A stretch of DNA of 64,000 nt, taken from the NCBI GenBank assembly GCA_027076405.1, contig JALTJN010000362.1, forward strand, positions 682,001 through 746,000, in the 5' to 3' direction. The position numbers and the translations under genes are program-made. This document shows, piece by piece, positions 11,058-19,379 of this stretch. Numbering within the stretch: the first letter of the stretch is position 1; every line of letters starts with the position of its first letter. The notes under the pieces are model-generated. The model did not search any database, had not been told where the DNA came from, and saw only the letters and a list, made by a program, of their open reading frames with translations. The stretch comes from Chromatiales bacterium (GTDB taxonomy: Bacteria; Pseudomonadota; Gammaproteobacteria; UBA6429).

Positions 11058-11994
11058 AACTGTAGCCGAAATAGATGCTAAACAATTAGGCAAAGTTGCA
11101 GTTTTAATGGGTGGCTGGTCTGCAGAACGTGAGGTGTCATTAAAAAGCGGTGAAGCAGTTTTATCTGCATTAATAGAAAAGAAGGTAAATGCTTTTAAAA
11201 TTGATGTTCAGCGTGAATCAATTTTTGAAGAATTAAAGGCCGGCGATTTTGATCGTGCATTTATTATTTTACATGGTCCTGGTGGAGAAGATGGCGTTAT
11301 TCAAAGCGTACTTGAAGTGATGCAGTTGCCTTATACAGGTAGCGGCGTTCTTGCTTCTGCCATAGCAATGGATAAATTACGTTGTAAAGAGTTGTTGCAA
11401 GGTTCAGGTTTACCTACACCTGCTTATATGAGGCTGGAAGAAACAACAGACATGAATTATGTTGCTGCGACTTTAGGTTTTCCTCTTATGGTTAAACCTG
11501 CTCTTGAAGGCTCAAGTATTGGAATGAGTAAAGTTGAATCGGAAGCAGAACTGGAAAAAGCAAGACAGGTTGCTTCAAAGTATGGTGACAATGTACTGGC
11601 TGAACAATGGGTCAACGGCAATGAATATACCGTTGCAATATTAGACGAGACTGCCTTGCCGGTAATACGTCTTGAAACTAAACGGGACTTTTATGATTTT
11701 TCTGCAAAGTATGACGATGACGACACTCAATATTATTGCCCTTGTGGTCTGAATAAAGAAGAAGAGTCACAACTTCAGCGTTTAGCCTTATCTGCATTTG
11801 AGGCTGTTGGAGCAAAAGGCTGGGGACGAGTAGATATTATGAGTGATGAAGAAGGGAAAGCTTCTGTCATTGAGATTAACACTGTTCCGGGAATGACAAG
11901 TCATAGTCTTGTTCCTATGGCTGCAAAAGCGACGGGCTATTCTTTTGCCGATCTTGTTTTTAATATTTTATCGCAAACATTAGTTGAGGCATAA
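11050..11994 (+). CDS. ddl: D-alanine:D-alanine ligase Ddl
   Basis: ATP-grasp enzyme that joins two D-alanines for MurF. The N-terminal substrate segment VLMGGWSAEREVSL, the ATP-grasp lid and EINTVPGMT metal/ATP motif, and the final MTSHSLVPMAAKA segment are clear. In-frame TTG and GTG codons occur from 11038, but ATG 11050 gives the usual N-terminus and makes an 8-base overlap with murB. About 314 residues, of the DdlB type found in dcw clusters. Confidence 0.95.
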   Translation: MNKTVAEIDAKQLGKVAVLMGGWSAEREVSLKSGEAVLSALIEKKVNAFKIDVQRESIFEELKAGDFDRAFIILHGPGGEDGVIQSVLEVMQLPYTGSGVLASAIAMDKLRCKELLQGSGLPTPAYMRLEETTDMNYVAATLGFPLMVKPALEGSSIGMSKVESEAELEKARQVASKYGDNVLAEQWVNGNEYTVAILDETALPVIRLETKRDFYDFSAKYDDDDTQYYCPCGLNKEEESQLQRLALSAFEAVGAKGWGRVDIMSDEEGKASVIEINTVPGMTSHSLVPMAAKATGYSFADLVFNILSQTLVEA

Positions 11995-11995
11995 A

Positions 11996-12793
11996 ATGTC
12001 ACCAGTAGCGAAACAAGCAGCATATATAAAGAAAAAGGAACTTCCTTCCATTTCGTATAAGTGGATTAACTGGACTCTTCCTTTCGTGGTGGTTGTGGCT
12101 GTTTTAATTTTTACGCAAGAGCATTTAAGCAATCCGAAAACACTACCTGTGAACAAGATTCGTGTTCATGGTGCATTTGTCAATGTAGATGAAGCTATGT
12201 TGTATCGTGCAGTATCGGGTGTTGTGGCCGGAGGTTATTTTAATGTGGACGTAGAGCATGTTCGTGAGGTAGTAGAACAACTGCCGTGGGTAAGTGAAGC
12301 ATCTGTCAGACGAGTGTGGCCAGATACATTAAGTGTCAGTGTAGTAGAACAAAAGCCGGTTGCTATAGCAAAAAATATGGGCTTGATAAATAAAAAAGGC
12401 GATATTTTTAAACCGCTAAATAAAAAATTACCAGCTGCATTACCTGTGTTTGACGGGAATGTAAGTTTAAATAAATTAATGTTAGAAAAATATTTTGCAA
12501 TGAATAAGTTGTTGGCTTCTATAGATCGAAAAATTTCATATCTGAAAATTGATGCTCGTCATGCTGTGGAGTTGAAACTTGATAATGGTTTAAAAGTTGT
12601 GCTTGGAAGAGAAAATAATAAGCATCGATTAGAACGTCTTATGCTTATTTACGGGAAGATTTTAGCAAATCGAATTAATGATATTGATGTGATTGATTTA
12701 CGTTATACCAATGGAATGGCGATAGGATGGAAAAAGAAATTGAATAAGGTTAATGCTTCGGTAGATTTATCAGGAGACATTAAAGATGTCTAA
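11996..12793 (+). CDS. ftsQ: Cell division protein FtsQ
   Basis: Bitopic divisome protein that links FtsA/FtsK with the FtsL-FtsB and FtsW-FtsI complexes. It has a short basic cytoplasmic tail, one membrane segment at about residues 25-40, a POTRA domain that begins around VNKIRVHGAF, and a periplasmic beta domain. I chose ATG 11996 because GAGG lies six bases upstream; a TTG at 11984 is in frame but less likely. About 265 residues. The identity rests on the POTRA pattern and on its place between ddl and ftsA. Confidence 0.93.
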   Translation: MSPVAKQAAYIKKKELPSISYKWINWTLPFVVVVAVLIFTQEHLSNPKTLPVNKIRVHGAFVNVDEAMLYRAVSGVVAGGYFNVDVEHVREVVEQLPWVSEASVRRVWPDTLSVSVVEQKPVAIAKNMGLINKKGDIFKPLNKKLPAALPVFDGNVSLNKLMLEKYFAMNKLLASIDRKISYLKIDARHAVELKLDNGLKVVLGRENNKHRLERLMLIYGKILANRINDIDVIDLRYTNGMAIGWKKKLNKVNASVDLSGDIKDV

Positions 12794-14021
12794 AAGAATG
12801 GAAAAAAATCTCATTGTTGGATTGGATATTGGAACGTCTAAAGTCGTTGCGATAGTAGGAGAAATAACGCCGGATAATGAAGTTGAGATAATCGGCTTGG
12901 GTTCTCATCCGTCACGCGGTTTAAAAAAAGGCGTCGTTGTTAATATTGAATCCACTGTGCAATCAATCCAGCGTGCAATTGAAGAAGCAGAATTAATGTC
13001 TGGTTGTCAGATTCATTCTGTTTATGCCGGGATTGCAGGCAGTCATGTTCGTAGTCTAAATTCTCATGGCATAGTTGCTATTCGTGATAAAGAAGTTACT
13101 TCTGCTGATGTAGAGCGGGTTATCGATGCCGCACGTGCAGTTGCTATTCCAGCAGATCAAAAAATTCTTCATATCTTGCCGCAGGAATTTATTATTGATG
13201 AACAGGAAAGTATTCGCGAGCCAATTGGAATGTCTGGTGTAAGACTTGAAGCAAAAGTTCATATGGTGACCGGTGCGGTTAGTGCGGCACAAAATATTAT
13301 TAAATGTGTACGTCGTTGTGGCCTTGAAGTTGATGACATTATTTTAGAACAGCTGGCATCAAGCCATTCTGTTTTAACGGATGATGAAAAAGAACTGGGT
13401 GTTTGTTTAGTTGATATTGGCGGCGGTACAACAGATATTGCTGTCTTTACCGAAGGTGCGATTCGTCATACCGCGGTTATTCCAATTGCGGGTGATCAGG
13501 TAACAAATGATATTGCTGTGGCACTACGTACACCTACCCAGTATGCCGAAGAAATTAAAATTAAATATGCTTGTGCATTAACGCAACTTGCCAGTGTTGA
13601 AGAAACAATTGAGGTACCAAGTGTTGGTGAGCGTCCGGATAGACGTTTGGCTCGTCAAACTTTAGCCGAAGTTGTTGAACCACGTTATGAAGAACTTTTT
13701 ACTTTGATTCAGGCTGAGTTACGTCGAAGTGGATTTGAAGATTTATGTGCCGCGGGGATCGTCTTAACGGGTGGAAGCTCGAAGATGGAAGGCGCGGTTG
13801 AGTTAGCAGAAGAAATTTTCCATATGCCGGTACGTTTGGGGGCTCCTCAATACGTCACGGGATTGGTTGATGTTGTTCGGAATCCAATACATTCCACGGG
13901 GGTGGGTTTATTGTTATTTGGATATCAGAACAGAGCGATGCGCGAATCAGAAGCACGCATGGGTAGTGGTTTTAAATCTATCTGGAATCGTATGAAAAAC
14001 TGGTTTCAGGGTAACTTTTAA
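12786..14021 (+). CDS. ftsA: Cell division protein FtsA
   Basis: Actin-like ATPase that anchors FtsZ filaments to the membrane. It has the N-terminal LIVGLDIGTSKV phosphate-binding motif, the second phosphate motif CLVDIGGGTTD, and the adenosine motif VLTGGSSKMEGA. The last 14 or so residues (FKSIWNRMKNWF) form the amphipathic membrane-targeting helix. It has 411 residues. The ATG overlaps the ftsQ end and follows CAGGAGA by about ten bases. Confidence 0.97.
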   Translation: MSKRMEKNLIVGLDIGTSKVVAIVGEITPDNEVEIIGLGSHPSRGLKKGVVVNIESTVQSIQRAIEEAELMSGCQIHSVYAGIAGSHVRSLNSHGIVAIRDKEVTSADVERVIDAARAVAIPADQKILHILPQEFIIDEQESIREPIGMSGVRLEAKVHMVTGAVSAAQNIIKCVRRCGLEVDDIILEQLASSHSVLTDDEKELGVCLVDIGGGTTDIAVFTEGAIRHTAVIPIAGDQVTNDIAVALRTPTQYAEEIKIKYACALTQLASVEETIEVPSVGERPDRRLARQTLAEVVEPRYEELFTLIQAELRRSGFEDLCAAGIVLTGGSSKMEGAVELAEEIFHMPVRLGAPQYVTGLVDVVRNPIHSTGVGLLLFGYQNRAMRESEARMGSGFKSIWNRMKNWFQGNF

Positions 14022-14071
14022 AACTGAAGTATTTTAAAAATAATCTCTGTTTACAGAGAGAGGGGTGAAAA

Positions 14072-15220
14072 ATGAAATTTGAATTTATGGATACACAAAG
14101 TCAAAGCGCTGTTATAAAAGTCATTGGTGTTGGCGGCGGCGGTGGTAATGCTGTTGAACACATGTTGCAGGAAAATCTCGATGGTGTAGATTTTATTTGC
14201 GCAAACACTGATGCACAGGCTTTAAAAAACAGTTCAGCAAGAAGTACGATACAAATCGGTACTAACATCACAAAAGGTTTAGGTGCCGGTGCGAACCCTA
14301 ATATTGGTCGTGAAGCAGCGTTAGAAGATCGTGAGCGCATTCAGGAAATGCTAAATGGTTCAGATATGATCTTTATTACTGCCGGCATGGGTGGTGGAAC
14401 AGGGACAGGTGGTGCTCCCATAGTTGCTGAAGTTGCAAAAGAAATGGGAATATTAACTGTTGCCGTTGTTACTCGCCCGTTTTCTTTTGAAGGTAAAAAG
14501 CGTACTGATATCGCAGCAGAAGGGATTGAAGAATTGAAAAATTATGTTGATTCTTTAATTACTATCCCGAATGAAAAATTACTCAGTGTTTTGGGTAAAA
14601 ATGTGAGCTTGCTCGACGCATTCAAGGCAGGTAACGATGTACTATTAGGTGCAGTTCAGGGAATAGCAGAACTCATAACTCGTCCAGGATTAATTAATGT
14701 CGATTTCGCCGATGTCAGAACAGTGATGTCAGAAATGGGAATGGCGATGATGGGCTCAGGTAAAGCAACCGGTGAAAATCGTGCACGTGAAGCGGCAGAA
14801 GCTGCGATTGCAAGTCCATTACTTGAAGATGTAAATCTTTCAGGCGCAAGAGGCATTCTTGTAAATGTGACTGCCGGTATGGATATGTCGATTGGCGAGT
14901 TTGAAGAAGTGGGTAATACGGTTAAAGAATTTGCTTCTGACAATGCAACAGTGGTCGTTGGAACCGTGATTGATCCTGATATGACTGGTGAACTACGAGT
15001 AACTGTTGTTGCAACCGGATTAGGTCAGGAAAAAGCGGCTATGACTGAACAACCTTTAAAAGTTGTTGTCGATAAGACGCCAAGTGGCGAAGTGGATTAT
15101 GCAAAACTCGACAAACCTGCGGTGATTCGTAATAAAGTTGCTGGAGATCGTTTTGCTGAAACAGAAAGTGGTATGGATTATTTAGATATTCCCGCTTTTT
15201 TACGACGTCAGGCTGATTAA
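14072..15220 (+). CDS. ftsZ: Cell division GTPase FtsZ
   Basis: Tubulin-like GTPase that forms the Z-ring. The glycine-rich GTP-binding loop GGGTGTG lies at residues 107-113 and the N-terminal [10 protein letters not shown] segment is intact. The protein ends with [14 protein letters not shown], the conserved C-terminal peptide that binds FtsA and ZipA. It has 382 residues, a normal length. The 50-base gap after ftsA holds a small CTCTG/CAGAG hairpin (14045-14058) just before the GAGAGGGG ribosome site. Confidence 0.98.
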   Translation: MKFEFMDTQSQSAVIKVIGVGGGGGNAVEHMLQENLDGVDFICANTDAQALKNSSARSTIQIGTNITKGLGAGANPNIGREAALEDRERIQEMLNGSDMIFITAGMGGGTGTGGAPIVAEVAKEMGILTVAVVTRPFSFEGKKRTDIAAEGIEELKNYVDSLITIPNEKLLSVLGKNVSLLDAFKAGNDVLLGAVQGIAELITRPGLINVDFADVRTVMSEMGMAMMGSGKATGENRAREAAEAAIASPLLEDVNLSGARGILVNVTAGMDMSIGEFEEVGNTVKEFASDNATVVVGTVIDPDMTGELRVTVVATGLGQEKAAMTEQPLKVVVDKTPSGEVDYAKLDKPAVIRNKVAGDRFAETESGMDYLDIPAFLRRQAD

Positions 15221-15516
15221 GAGGGTAGTGGTATTTTTTCGGAATATACTGCAAATACCCCCCTTGATTTGTAGATATTTGGATTAAATAAAACATAAAA
15301 ATATTTAAGTAATATAAGAAGAAGACGCTAAATCTGCTATAACCTCGTAAAATAGAGGAAAATGGCTGGAAAGGAAGGGAAATATCGTTATAATGCGATA
15401 TTTATTCTTTTACGCTTATTTTCTTGCGATGTTGTGCTTATGAAATCGTGGTCTAAATGGGTCTGGTTATTGCATATTCTTTGAATATTATTGTTTTGAA
15501 TTAAAGGTATTAAAAA
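15221..15516. other. ftsZ-lpxC intergenic region with two dyads
   Basis: These 296 bases hold no credible gene. A 7-bp dyad GGTATTT/AAATACC (15230-15236 and 15253-15259) follows ftsZ but has no T-run, so it is a poor terminator. A perfect 8-bp dyad AAATATCG/CGATATTT (15380-15387 and 15396-15403) encloses the 8-base loop TTATAATG. It may be a transcript hairpin or an operator in front of lpxC. TATAAT in the loop resembles a -10 box, but no good -35 lies at the right distance. Confidence 0.5.
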
Positions 15517-16428
15517 GTGATTAGACAGCGCACTCTAAAAAACGTAATTCGGGCTACTGGTGTTGGTTTACATACGGGCGAAAAAGTTTATTTAACATTA
15601 CGTCCGGCAGCACCTGATTCAGGAATTATCTTTAGACGTGTTGACTTAGATGAACCGGTAGAAATTCCGGCTATTCCTGAAAATGTTGGTGATACCACCC
15701 TGTCAACAACATTGATTAAAGATGGCGTGAGAATTTCAACGGTTGAACATTTATTGTCTGCCATGGCGGGTTTAGGCATTGATAACGCTTATGTCGATCT
15801 CAATGCAGCTGAAGTGCCTATTATGGACGGTAGTGCGGGTCCTTTTGTCTTTTTAATTCAGTCAGCCGGTATTGAAGAGCAAAATGCACCTAAGCGTTTT
15901 ATTCGAATTAAAAAGCCTATTAAGGTCGAAGATGGCGACAAATGGGTGAATTTCGAACCATTTGACGGATTTAAGGTCGCTTTCACCATCGATTTTGATC
16001 ATCCTGCATTTAAAGAAGGTTCGCAAATTGCAGAAGTTGATTTTTCAACGACCTCCTTTGTTCGTGAAGTCAGTCGTGCCCGTACTTTTGGTTTTATGAA
16101 TCAGATTGAGCAGCTTCGCGCGAATAATTTGGCACTCGGTGGCAGTTTAGATAATGCTGTTGTCGTTGATGATTATCGTGTTTTAAATGAAGACGGTCTG
16201 CGTTATGTTGATGAGTTTGTAAAACATAAGATTCTGGATTCTATCGGTGATCTGTATTTATTAGGTCATAGCCTGATTGGTTCATTTTGTGGACATAAAT
16301 CAGGTCATGCATTAAATAACCAGTTACTTCGGGCTTTACTAGCTGAAGAGGATGCATGGGAAGAAGTGACCTTTGAAGACTCATCGACAGCGCCGATTTC
16401 ATTTGCTCAACCTGTTCACGCGAACTAA
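15517..16428 (+). CDS. lpxC: UDP-3-O-acyl-N-acetylglucosamine deacetylase LpxC
   Basis: Zinc deacetylase that catalyses the committed step of lipid A synthesis in the cytoplasm. The N-terminal [19 protein letters not shown] segment matches the E. coli protein closely. The zinc ligands fit His78 (STVEHL) and the [14 protein letters not shown] segment, which has the His-x3-Asp pair. It has 303 residues. The start is GTG 15517, with AAAGG about ten bases upstream; no ATG gives the known N-terminus. It faces dciA, which ends 122 bases away. Confidence 0.97.
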   Translation: MIRQRTLKNVIRATGVGLHTGEKVYLTLRPAAPDSGIIFRRVDLDEPVEIPAIPENVGDTTLSTTLIKDGVRISTVEHLLSAMAGLGIDNAYVDLNAAEVPIMDGSAGPFVFLIQSAGIEEQNAPKRFIRIKKPIKVEDGDKWVNFEPFDGFKVAFTIDFDHPAFKEGSQIAEVDFSTTSFVREVSRARTFGFMNQIEQLRANNLALGGSLDNAVVVDDYRVLNEDGLRYVDEFVKHKILDSIGDLYLLGHSLIGSFCGHKSGHALNNQLLRALLAEEDAWEEVTFEDSSTAPISFAQPVHAN

Positions 16429-16550
16429 TTTCTTAATAATTTCACTTTTTTTTTGAACTCGATGTGGTTTTTCTGCATCCAGTATTATCGACTCTTCCAT
16501 TATTTAACTTCATAAGCCTACTTTTTATAAATATATTTTGTATGTGGGTA

Positions 16551-17003
16551 TTATGCCTTTTTATGACGGTTTGCTAATCGAAGTAGAGATTTTTTTAAAT
16601 CTTTGTTTTCTAAGCTTTCCGCAATATTTTCTAAACAGCTTTTCGCTTCGATACTGATTGCTCGGTGATGCAACGTTTTTGGTTTTATCTTTTTTGAGTT
16701 TATTGGGCGGGTTAAGACTGTAATTTCTTTAACATATTGAAAATATGGAATATTTTTGTTAAGTGTAGGAATAATATGAGCCGTCATAAAGCGAAATTTA
16801 GCTGCCCAGGCTGGTGTATCTGCTAACACATGAAGTTTATTTCCATGAACATGGGCTAGCTGAACATGCAGGTTTACTGGCCCCGGAACATTCTTTAGGA
16901 ATTCCTGATTTAATTTCCCCATAAATCGTGCCTTTGTGACCAAGTCGGCAACCCCGTCACTTTTTCTACTCAAATACTTGTACAATGGCTTAGGAGAATT
17001 CAT
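16551..17003 (-). CDS. dciA: DciA-like DUF721 protein
   Basis: Member of the DUF721/DciA family. DciA helps load the replicative helicase DnaB in bacteria that lack the phage-derived DnaC loader. The 150-residue protein shows the family core: the PGPVNLHVQLAHVHGNKLHV beta stretch followed by ADTPAWAAKFRFM, then a less conserved C-terminal tail. It is divergent from the M23 peptidase gene, with 80 bases between them. The site between lpxC and secA is where dciA is often found in gammaproteobacteria. No clear ribosome site precedes the ATG. Confidence 0.85.
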   Translation of the reverse strand: MNSPKPLYKYLSRKSDGVADLVTKARFMGKLNQEFLKNVPGPVNLHVQLAHVHGNKLHVLADTPAWAAKFRFMTAHIIPTLNKNIPYFQYVKEITVLTRPINSKKIKPKTLHHRAISIEAKSCLENIAESLENKDLKKSLLRLANRHKKA

Positions 17004-17083
17004 AATATAAATTAATAGTTTGCGGTCGATATCCGATACATATTATACAATAAAATAAAAAAAATGAGGCGCTCTGAGGCACC

Positions 17084-18013
17084 ATGAATATTATATTGCT
17101 TAAGCGAAAAAAGGGCTCGACAGGATTAGTTACCCTAAATAAAAGGAAAATGGCCACAGTTTTACTTGCTGTATTTGTCGTTTTACCTGCCACATTCTTA
17201 TTTACTGGTTATAAGCTTGGTGTTAGCTATATGCAAGCTAATCCGGATGACCTTATGGTCGCAATGCAGTCTGAAATGGAAGGACAACGTCTAAAAATTG
17301 ATGAAGTAACAAAAAATGCTGAAGAAAATATGAATGCATTGGCGTTACGATTAGGAAAACTTCAGGCTCACGTTATTCGTTTAGATGCATTAGGATCGCG
17401 TTTAACCACAATGGCTAAGTTGGATAAAGGTGAGTTTGATTTTAATCAGTCACCTGCTCAAGGTGGTCCTGTTTCTGCCAGCGAGCTTTCTTCAGAAATG
17501 AAAGTGCCTGATTTTATGGCATCACTTAAAAATTTATCGCTTCAGCTAGATGATCGAAATCAGCAACTCAGTGTCCTAGAAACAATGATGATGAACCGTA
17601 ATTTACAGGCCGAAGTGATGCCTGCGGGTCGTCCAATTACACGTGGTTGGTTATCTTCTTATTTTGGTATCCGGACAGATCCTTTTAATGGGCGTCGGGC
17701 ACATCATTCCGGTATCGATTTTGCCGGCAAATTAGGTTCTGACGTAGTGGCTGTTGCTGCCGGTGTTGTGACTTATTCAGGTAAACGCTCTGGTTATGGT
17801 AATTTGGTAGAAATTAATCATGGAAATGGTTATTCAACGCGTTATGGCCATGGTAGTGAGTTGTTAGTTAAAGTTGGTGACACAGTTAAAAAAGGTCAGG
17901 TTGTGGCTAAAATGGGCACAAGTGGACGCTCTACCGGGCCTCATGTTCATTTTGAAGTTCTTTTAAATGGCCGAGCTGTTAATCCTAAGAAATATATCCA
18001 CGCTTCTCGTTAA
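17084..18013 (+). CDS. M23-family peptidoglycan endopeptidase
   Basis: Probable zinc metallopeptidase (LytM/M23) that cuts peptide cross-links in the periplasm. A membrane segment at about residues 23-44 anchors it, a helical and possibly coiled-coil region follows to about residue 170, and the catalytic domain fills the C-terminal 120 residues. The zinc and catalytic residues are intact: His208 and Asp212 in HHSGIDF, and His287/His289 in GPHVHFE. Because the site is complete it should be an active enzyme, not an EnvC/NlpD-type activator. GAGG seven bases before ATG supports the start. Confidence 0.9.
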   Translation: MNIILLKRKKGSTGLVTLNKRKMATVLLAVFVVLPATFLFTGYKLGVSYMQANPDDLMVAMQSEMEGQRLKIDEVTKNAEENMNALALRLGKLQAHVIRLDALGSRLTTMAKLDKGEFDFNQSPAQGGPVSASELSSEMKVPDFMASLKNLSLQLDDRNQQLSVLETMMMNRNLQAEVMPAGRPITRGWLSSYFGIRTDPFNGRRAHHSGIDFAGKLGSDVVAVAAGVVTYSGKRSGYGNLVEINHGNGYSTRYGHGSELLVKVGDTVKKGQVVAKMGTSGRSTGPHVHFEVLLNGRAVNPKKYIHASR

Positions 18014-18028
18014 GTTGTATTTAAAGCA

Positions 18029-19165
18029 GTGCGTTTAATTGCACTGCCTTATCGTCCTATCACTTTTGTGAAATTTCTATCTCTTATAATTCTGAGTTTT
18101 TCGCTTAGTCTTGCTGGCTGTGCGGTCCCCGTATGTTGTGGTAAACCTGACTCTAATATTATTGAAATTAAAAAGAAGAAACCTGATATTCGCATTACAG
18201 CTGTGGGCGATATTATGTTGGGAACCAATTTTCCTGATGATCGTTTGGCCCCCGAAGATGGTGCTTTACTCTTAAATGCAATATCTCCCTTTTTAACTAA
18301 AGCAGATATTACCTTTGGCAATTTAGAAGGTGTGCTGATGGAAGGTGGGGAAGCAGCAAAAAAATGTAAAAGCTCTTCTTCGTGCTATGTTTTTCGGTCT
18401 CCTCCTCATTATGCCAATTATCTTAAAACCGCTGGGTTTGATGTTTTAAGTCTGGCAAATAACCATGCCCGTGATTTTTCTGAGGAAGGTCGTACAGCAT
18501 CAATGCAAGCATTAACCGCTGCGGGTTTAAAACATACGGGGCGATTTGGTGACTTTGCTCGTTGGGTAGAGAAGGGCGTTACAGTGACCTGGATTGCTTA
18601 TGCTCCGTTTGGCGGATCGTATGATTTACTGGATATTCCCTTAGCAAAAAAGCAGATCGAGGCATTAGCTAAAAATAGTGATTTAGTTTTGGTTTCAATT
18701 CATGCTGGTGCTGAAGGAAAAGATGTCCAGCATATCCCCTTTAAAAATGAAATGTTTTATGGTGAAGATCGAGGAGACGTGGTGAAATTTAGCCATGCAG
18801 TAATCGATGCAGGAGCTGATTTAATTGTTGGGCATGGTCCCCATGTTCCAAGGGCGTTGGAATTATATAAAAGTCGATTGATTGCATATAGTTTAGGTAA
18901 TTTTCTCACCTATCAGGGGATTCGAATTAGCGGTATGAATGGTATTGCCCCTATATTGAATGTCACTTTGTCCGCTGATGGGCGTTTTAAAGAGGGGCGT
19001 ATTATATCGGCTCGCCAACACCGTCCTCAGGGAACATTAATCGACAAAAAGCATCAGGCGGCTAAAGTTATCCAGAAACTAACTGAAAGTGATTTTCCGG
19101 ATACCCCTCTGGTTTTCTTTAAAAAAGGCTTTTTTAAACCACAACTTCCTGAATTGAAGAGGTAG
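18029..19165 (+). CDS. CapA-family lipoprotein (metallophosphatase-like)
   Basis: Belongs to the CapA/PgsA family (poly-gamma-glutamate synthesis accessory, calcineurin-like fold). The core motifs are seen: ITAVGDIMLG, FGNLEGVL, LSLANNHARDF, and VGHGPHVPRALE followed by YSLGNFL. The N-terminus ends in the lipobox LAGC (Cys31), with Ala after it, which suggests an outer-membrane lipoprotein. The start is GTG 18029, or GTG 18068, which would give a more compact signal peptide. No other capsule genes lie nearby, so a polymer role is not supported. It sits 15 bases after the M23 peptidase and may share its transcript and a cell-wall role (inference). Confidence 0.82.
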   Translation: MRLIALPYRPITFVKFLSLIILSFSLSLAGCAVPVCCGKPDSNIIEIKKKKPDIRITAVGDIMLGTNFPDDRLAPEDGALLLNAISPFLTKADITFGNLEGVLMEGGEAAKKCKSSSSCYVFRSPPHYANYLKTAGFDVLSLANNHARDFSEEGRTASMQALTAAGLKHTGRFGDFARWVEKGVTVTWIAYAPFGGSYDLLDIPLAKKQIEALAKNSDLVLVSIHAGAEGKDVQHIPFKNEMFYGEDRGDVVKFSHAVIDAGADLIVGHGPHVPRALELYKSRLIAYSLGNFLTYQGIRISGMNGIAPILNVTLSADGRFKEGRIISARQHRPQGTLIDKKHQAAKVIQKLTESDFPDTPLVFFKKGFFKPQLPELKR

Positions 19166-19190
19166 GCTCTCTCTTATGGTGGCTAAGGAA

Positions 19191-19211
19191 ATAAAACTTG
19201 TGCAGTTTTAT
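19191..19211 (+). terminator. Possible weak terminator after the capA-like gene
   Basis: A perfect 8-bp dyad ATAAAACT/AGTTTTAT with the 5-base loop TGTGC lies 26 bases after the stop codon. The stem is AT-rich and only short T-stretches follow (CTCTTCACGTTTTC). It could end the upstream transcript before the secA promoter region, but it is a weak candidate. Confidence 0.3.
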
Positions 19212-19379
19212 CTCTTCACGTTTTCTTTACAAATTATTTAAAACTGTTTCTCTTGCATTGGTGCTAAAGCAGGACAAATGCGGCTGCGGTCTGTAGAATA
19301 CGCCCTTTAAAATAATTAATTTCCTTTGCTGCAAAAGCAAATGCAGTCAGTAAACACTTACATCAGAAGATAAAGAATT

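Noticed and set aside
14656..14943. Reverse-strand open frames inside ftsZ
   Set aside because: They mirror conserved ftsZ codons and have low-complexity protein sequence.
15388..15395. TATAAT in the lpxC leader dyad as a -10 box
   Set aside because: The hexamer 17 bases upstream (CTGGAA) is a poor -35; left as a dyad only.
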